This document shows, piece after piece, positions 61,992-64,000 of a stretch of 64,000 nucleotides of DNA. Source of the DNA: Nitrospinae bacterium bin107. GTDB lineage: Bacteria; UBA8248. How positions within the stretch are numbered: position 1 is the first letter of the stretch; each line of letters begins with the position of its first letter. The translations under genes and the position numbers were made by a program. Location: assembly GCA_002238965.1 (NCBI GenBank), contig MPNJ01000002.1, positions 129,001 through 193,000 of the forward strand. Direction: 5' to 3'. The notes below the pieces were generated by a model. It was not told the origin of the DNA, ran no database searches, and was given only the letters and a program-made list of their open reading frames with translations.

Positions 61992-62474
61992 ATGAACGGA
62001 TGGAAACAGGTAGTTTCGGACCTCGCGAAAACGCGGCGGGCGCTGCTCGCCGGTTTCCTGGGCCTGGGTCTCGCCGTGCTGTGGTCGGGCGTGGTTTTAG
62101 GGCAAACAGTCCAGAGGGGACCCCAGGCGTATGTCGATTCCGCCACCGACGACGGCGGCGGGAAGATCAGGATATCGTGGTCGCTCCAGTCGGAGCCCGA
62201 AGGCGTCAAATTCGAAAACGACCTGCCTGAGAAGGTGTGCGTAATTTGGGCCTTGGTGACAGACGGAGTAGTAGGGGCGGATACGAGCACATGCTTCACC
62301 AGCGAAGCCGCGAACCAGGATGACCTGGTGGTCGATACGGGCATCGGCGGGGACGGCCCGAAAACGGTGTATTCGGTGATACTGGTCCCCCATTATAATG
62401 GTCTCCCCTTGTGGCCTCTAGATGAAAATGGGAATTCGCGGCGGACCGAAGTCACGCTGAACGCATCGGCCTGA
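61992..62474 (+). CDS. array protein P7
   Basis: 160 aa. Patches: GQTVQR (the signal ends VVLG instead of VVFA), EGVKFEND, Ile after KVCV, VGADTS, YNGLPLWPLDENGNSR. It is mosaic: SLQSEP with P1/P2/P4, VTDGV and GADTS with P6, DENGN with P1/P2/P4. Confidence 0.85.
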   Translation: MNGWKQVVSDLAKTRRALLAGFLGLGLAVLWSGVVLGQTVQRGPQAYVDSATDDGGGKIRISWSLQSEPEGVKFENDLPEKVCVIWALVTDGVVGADTSTCFTSEAANQDDLVVDTGIGGDGPKTVYSVILVPHYNGLPLWPLDENGNSRRTEVTLNASA

Positions 62475-62544
62475 CGATTCATCTCCGGCGCTGTTCCGAA
62501 ACAGGCGGCGCCGGATGGACAACTGGATGGAGGAGGAAGAAGCC

Positions 62545-63036
62545 ATGAGCAGATGGAAGCAGGGAGTTTCAAACTTCGCGAAGACGCGGCGGGCGCTGCT
62601 CGCCGGTCTCCTGGGCCTGGGTCTTGCCGTGCTGTGGTCGGGCGTGGTTTTCGCAAACACAGGGAACACAGAGCAGATGGGACCCCATGCGATTATCGAT
62701 TCCGCCACCGACGACGGCGGCGGGAAGATCAGGGTCTCGTGGTCGCTCGAGTCGGAGCCCGAAAACGTCACTTTCAAGAAAGACCTGCCTGAGAAGGTGT
62801 GCGTGTATTGGGCCGTGGTGGAAAACGGAGTAGAAGGGTCGTTTACGAGCACATGCTTCACCAGTGAAGTCTCGAGCCAGGAGGACCTGGTGGTCGATAC
62901 GGGCATCGGCGGGGACGGCCCGAAAACGGTGTATTCGCTGACAGTGATCCCCTATTACTATGGACTCCCCTTGTTTCCTGAAGATGTTAATGGGTCAATG
63001 CCGATGACCGAAGTCACGCTGAACGCATCGGCCTGA
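62545..63036 (+). CDS. array protein P8
   Basis: 163 aa, last intact copy. Patches: ANTGNTEQM, ENVTFKKD, Tyr after KVCV, EGSFTS, YYGLPLFPEDVNGSMP. It is closest to P1 in the middle patches (ENVTF, EGS) but has SLESEP like P5/P6. Repeats follow. Confidence 0.85.
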   Translation: MSRWKQGVSNFAKTRRALLAGLLGLGLAVLWSGVVFANTGNTEQMGPHAIIDSATDDGGGKIRVSWSLESEPENVTFKKDLPEKVCVYWAVVENGVEGSFTSTCFTSEVSSQEDLVVDTGIGGDGPKTVYSLTVIPYYYGLPLFPEDVNGSMPMTEVTLNASA

Positions 63037-63490
63037 AGCGCGCCGTCGGAGTCGGGACGACCAGGTACATGCGGCGTCCCCCCCACTTCCCTCACATTCA
63101 GTTGCGGCGAAGCCGCGTATCGAAGGTCAGCCCCGACTGAGGGTTGAAAAAGTCCGTAGTAGGGACAGGTCGCGACCTGTCCCTACTGCAAGAGGGTTTG
63201 TAGAGACAGGCCCCCGTGCCTGTCCTGGCCCCCGTGCCTGTCCTGGACCGTGTGACTGCAAAGCGCAACCACGGGGACAACATATTCTATACGGGCGGCC
63301 ACGGGTCGAACTTCCCGAAGAGGGGAGTTCGACGCCCCTACGTATGAATTAGGTTTTGTTCGTCATCCCGGTGTCGGCTCCGACACCGGAATGACGGCAA
63401 ACTCTGCCGCATGGAACTTTTTCAACAACCCCAACCGGGGAGGCTTCGGCGGATGCCCCTGCGCGGCTGCGCCGGTCCCGCGCCCAGGGA
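63037..63490. other. repeat-rich spacer after the array
   Basis: No gene. It contains a full family A palindrome (63159-63186), a degenerate relative with tandem GTGCCTGTCCTGG units (63200-63257), a partial R repeat (63291-63342) and GAACTTTTTCAACAACCCC (63414). Confidence 0.6.
63159..63186. repeat. 28-bp perfect palindrome, family A
   Basis: Exact copy of 7861-7888, preceded by GTTGAAAAAGTCCGTA. Confidence 0.9.
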
Positions 63491-63653
63491 AAAATCGGAA
63501 CCCCCGGAATTCACCCGGGACCTTCTTGTTTATTGTTATATATTGGTAATATAATAGCTTGCAGAGGGCTGTGCACATAGATTTGATAATATTCATGACG
63601 CACGAGATCGGTTCGTCGAGACGGATTCATCCGCAATGACGGGAGAGGAAAGC
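63490..63653 (+). promoter_or_regulatory. array leader 3 with promoter
   Basis: A diverged third copy of the leader. -35 TTGTTT (63526-63531), 18-bp spacer, consensus -10 TATAAT (63550-63555). It still ends in TTCATCCGCAATGACGGGAG, GGAAAGCC and ATG. Confidence 0.65.
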
Positions 63654-63774
63654 CATGCGCGCATCCGGATTCCCGGCGAAACGCGGACAGGACACGTAGG
63701 ACGGTTGAGGAAGCACGGCGTCGTTTGGCGACGACGCGGCGGACCGGAGTCACGCTGAACGCATCGGCCTGAAG
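63654..63774 (+). pseudogene. collapsed ninth array cassette
   Basis: After leader 3 the ATG opens only a 14-codon frame (MRASGFPAKRGQDT). About 75 bp later the array's 3' end returns (GGACCGGAGTCACGCTGAAC, GCATCGGCCTGA). The framework between is deleted or replaced. Confidence 0.7.
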
Positions 63775-63876
63775 CCCGCCGGCGGGGAACGGCGACGGGA
63801 GTTCGGTTTCGAGCCTCACCACGAACGATGGCGTCGGCCTGCCCTGGTCGGATTCCTGCTTCACGGGAAGGGCCGC

Positions 63877-64000
63877 ATGATGAAACGAATCGGGCCGGCG
63901 ATATTCTGGTTTGCCGTTACCGTGTTGACGGCTCGAGGAGGCGCGAGACAGTGCTCCGATTCGGATACCAGGTCGGGATCGATCGCTTCGGCAAACGGGT
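63877..64000 (+). CDS. possible secreted protein, 3' end outside window
   Basis: From ATG 63877 (GGGAAGGG upstream) the frame stays open to the window edge: MMKRIGPAIFWFAVTVLTAR then GGARQCSDSDTRSG. A hydrophobic N-terminus followed by a Cys suggests a signal or lipoprotein peptide. It is too short to identify. Confidence 0.35.
   Translation, partial: MMKRIGPAIFWFAVTVLTARGGARQCSDSDTRSGSIASANG

Noticed and set aside
58043-63036. Complete diversity-generating retroelement
   Set aside because: The variable-codon pattern is suggestive, but no reverse transcriptase, template repeat or accessory gene is in the window, and the array also shows indels and block switching; kept only as a hypothesis.
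42269-63430. GTTGAAAAAGCC/GGCTTTTTCAAC motifs as ends of insertion sequences
   Set aside because: They recur at many spots, but no transposase gene or paired ends with target duplications could be found, so no IS element is called.

Overview
The window is a 64-kb piece of a GC-rich bacterial genome that I cannot place with confidence. A coproheme decarboxylase (ChdC/HemQ type), selA/selB, PPK2, an AlsT-type symporter, a CaiB-type CoA-transferase and a DUF3604 protein fit a free-living, probably marine or soil, uncultivated lineage (Tectomicrobia/Nitrospinota/Rokubacteria-like is a guess only). No rRNA, tRNA, CRISPR array, integrase or intact transposase was seen. Intergenic DNA is full of short palindromes and MITE-like repeats.

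Layout. (1) 1-7.6 kb, minus strand: a catabolic cluster (cupin, Zn-alcohol dehydrogenase, DHPON-hydrolase-like alpha/beta hydrolase, maleate-isomerase-like protein, DRE-TIM lyase/synthase, M24 hydrolase) headed by a FadR-type GntR regulator with a TGGT-N3-ACCA operator upstream. (2) 8.1-14.8 kb, plus strand: a seven-gene run with several overlapping starts (TIM-barrel isomerase, AmgK-like sugar kinase, GNAT, CelD-type acyltransferase, MshA-like GT4, PIG-L deacetylase, NagZ), suggesting amino-sugar, cell-wall-recycling or glycosyl-thiol metabolism; a divergent YchF converges on it. (3) 15.9-30 kb: housekeeping and transport genes (DUF3604, PuuD-like, MFS, DJ-1/PfpI, AlsT, solute-binding protein, PPK2) mixed with small secreted or membrane proteins, a RES-domain toxin-like gene, two orphan antitoxins and many palindromes. 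(4) 30-42 kb: an accessory zone with Fic and TRAP-permease remnants, an amidase, an AT-richer three-gene operon (coiled-coil membrane protein, AdoMetDC-like, DUF3326), a 971-aa protein with two HEPN-like motifs, and an AAA ATPase/PD-(D/E)XK pair. The last two cargoes are separated by truncated copies of the 3' end of arfB, whose intact copy lies at 41.7-42.1 kb. (5) 43-54.5 kb: CoA-transferase, a DUF35 zinc-ribbon protein with a histone-H1-like tail, selA-hydrolase-selB-class V aminotransferase, a cupredoxin-like protein, chdC, an epimerase and a Sco protein. (6) 54.5-64 kb: repeat-rich DNA, a TbpB-like lipoprotein, then eight tandem paralogues of a ~160-aa secreted two-cysteine protein.

The most unusual system is the array at 57.9-63.8 kb. 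Eight paralogues share almost identical signal peptides, ribosome-binding sites and beta-sandwich-like frameworks, but differ at discrete codons and short loops. At many of these codons bases 1 and 2 vary while base 3 is fixed. The genes sit in blocks, each headed by the same leader with a recognisable promoter (TTGTGT/TTGTTT-18 bp-TAATAT/TAAAAT/TATAAT). A third leader is followed by a collapsed ninth cassette. This looks like a diversified surface or secreted binding-protein repertoire; no reverse transcriptase or template repeat is in the window.
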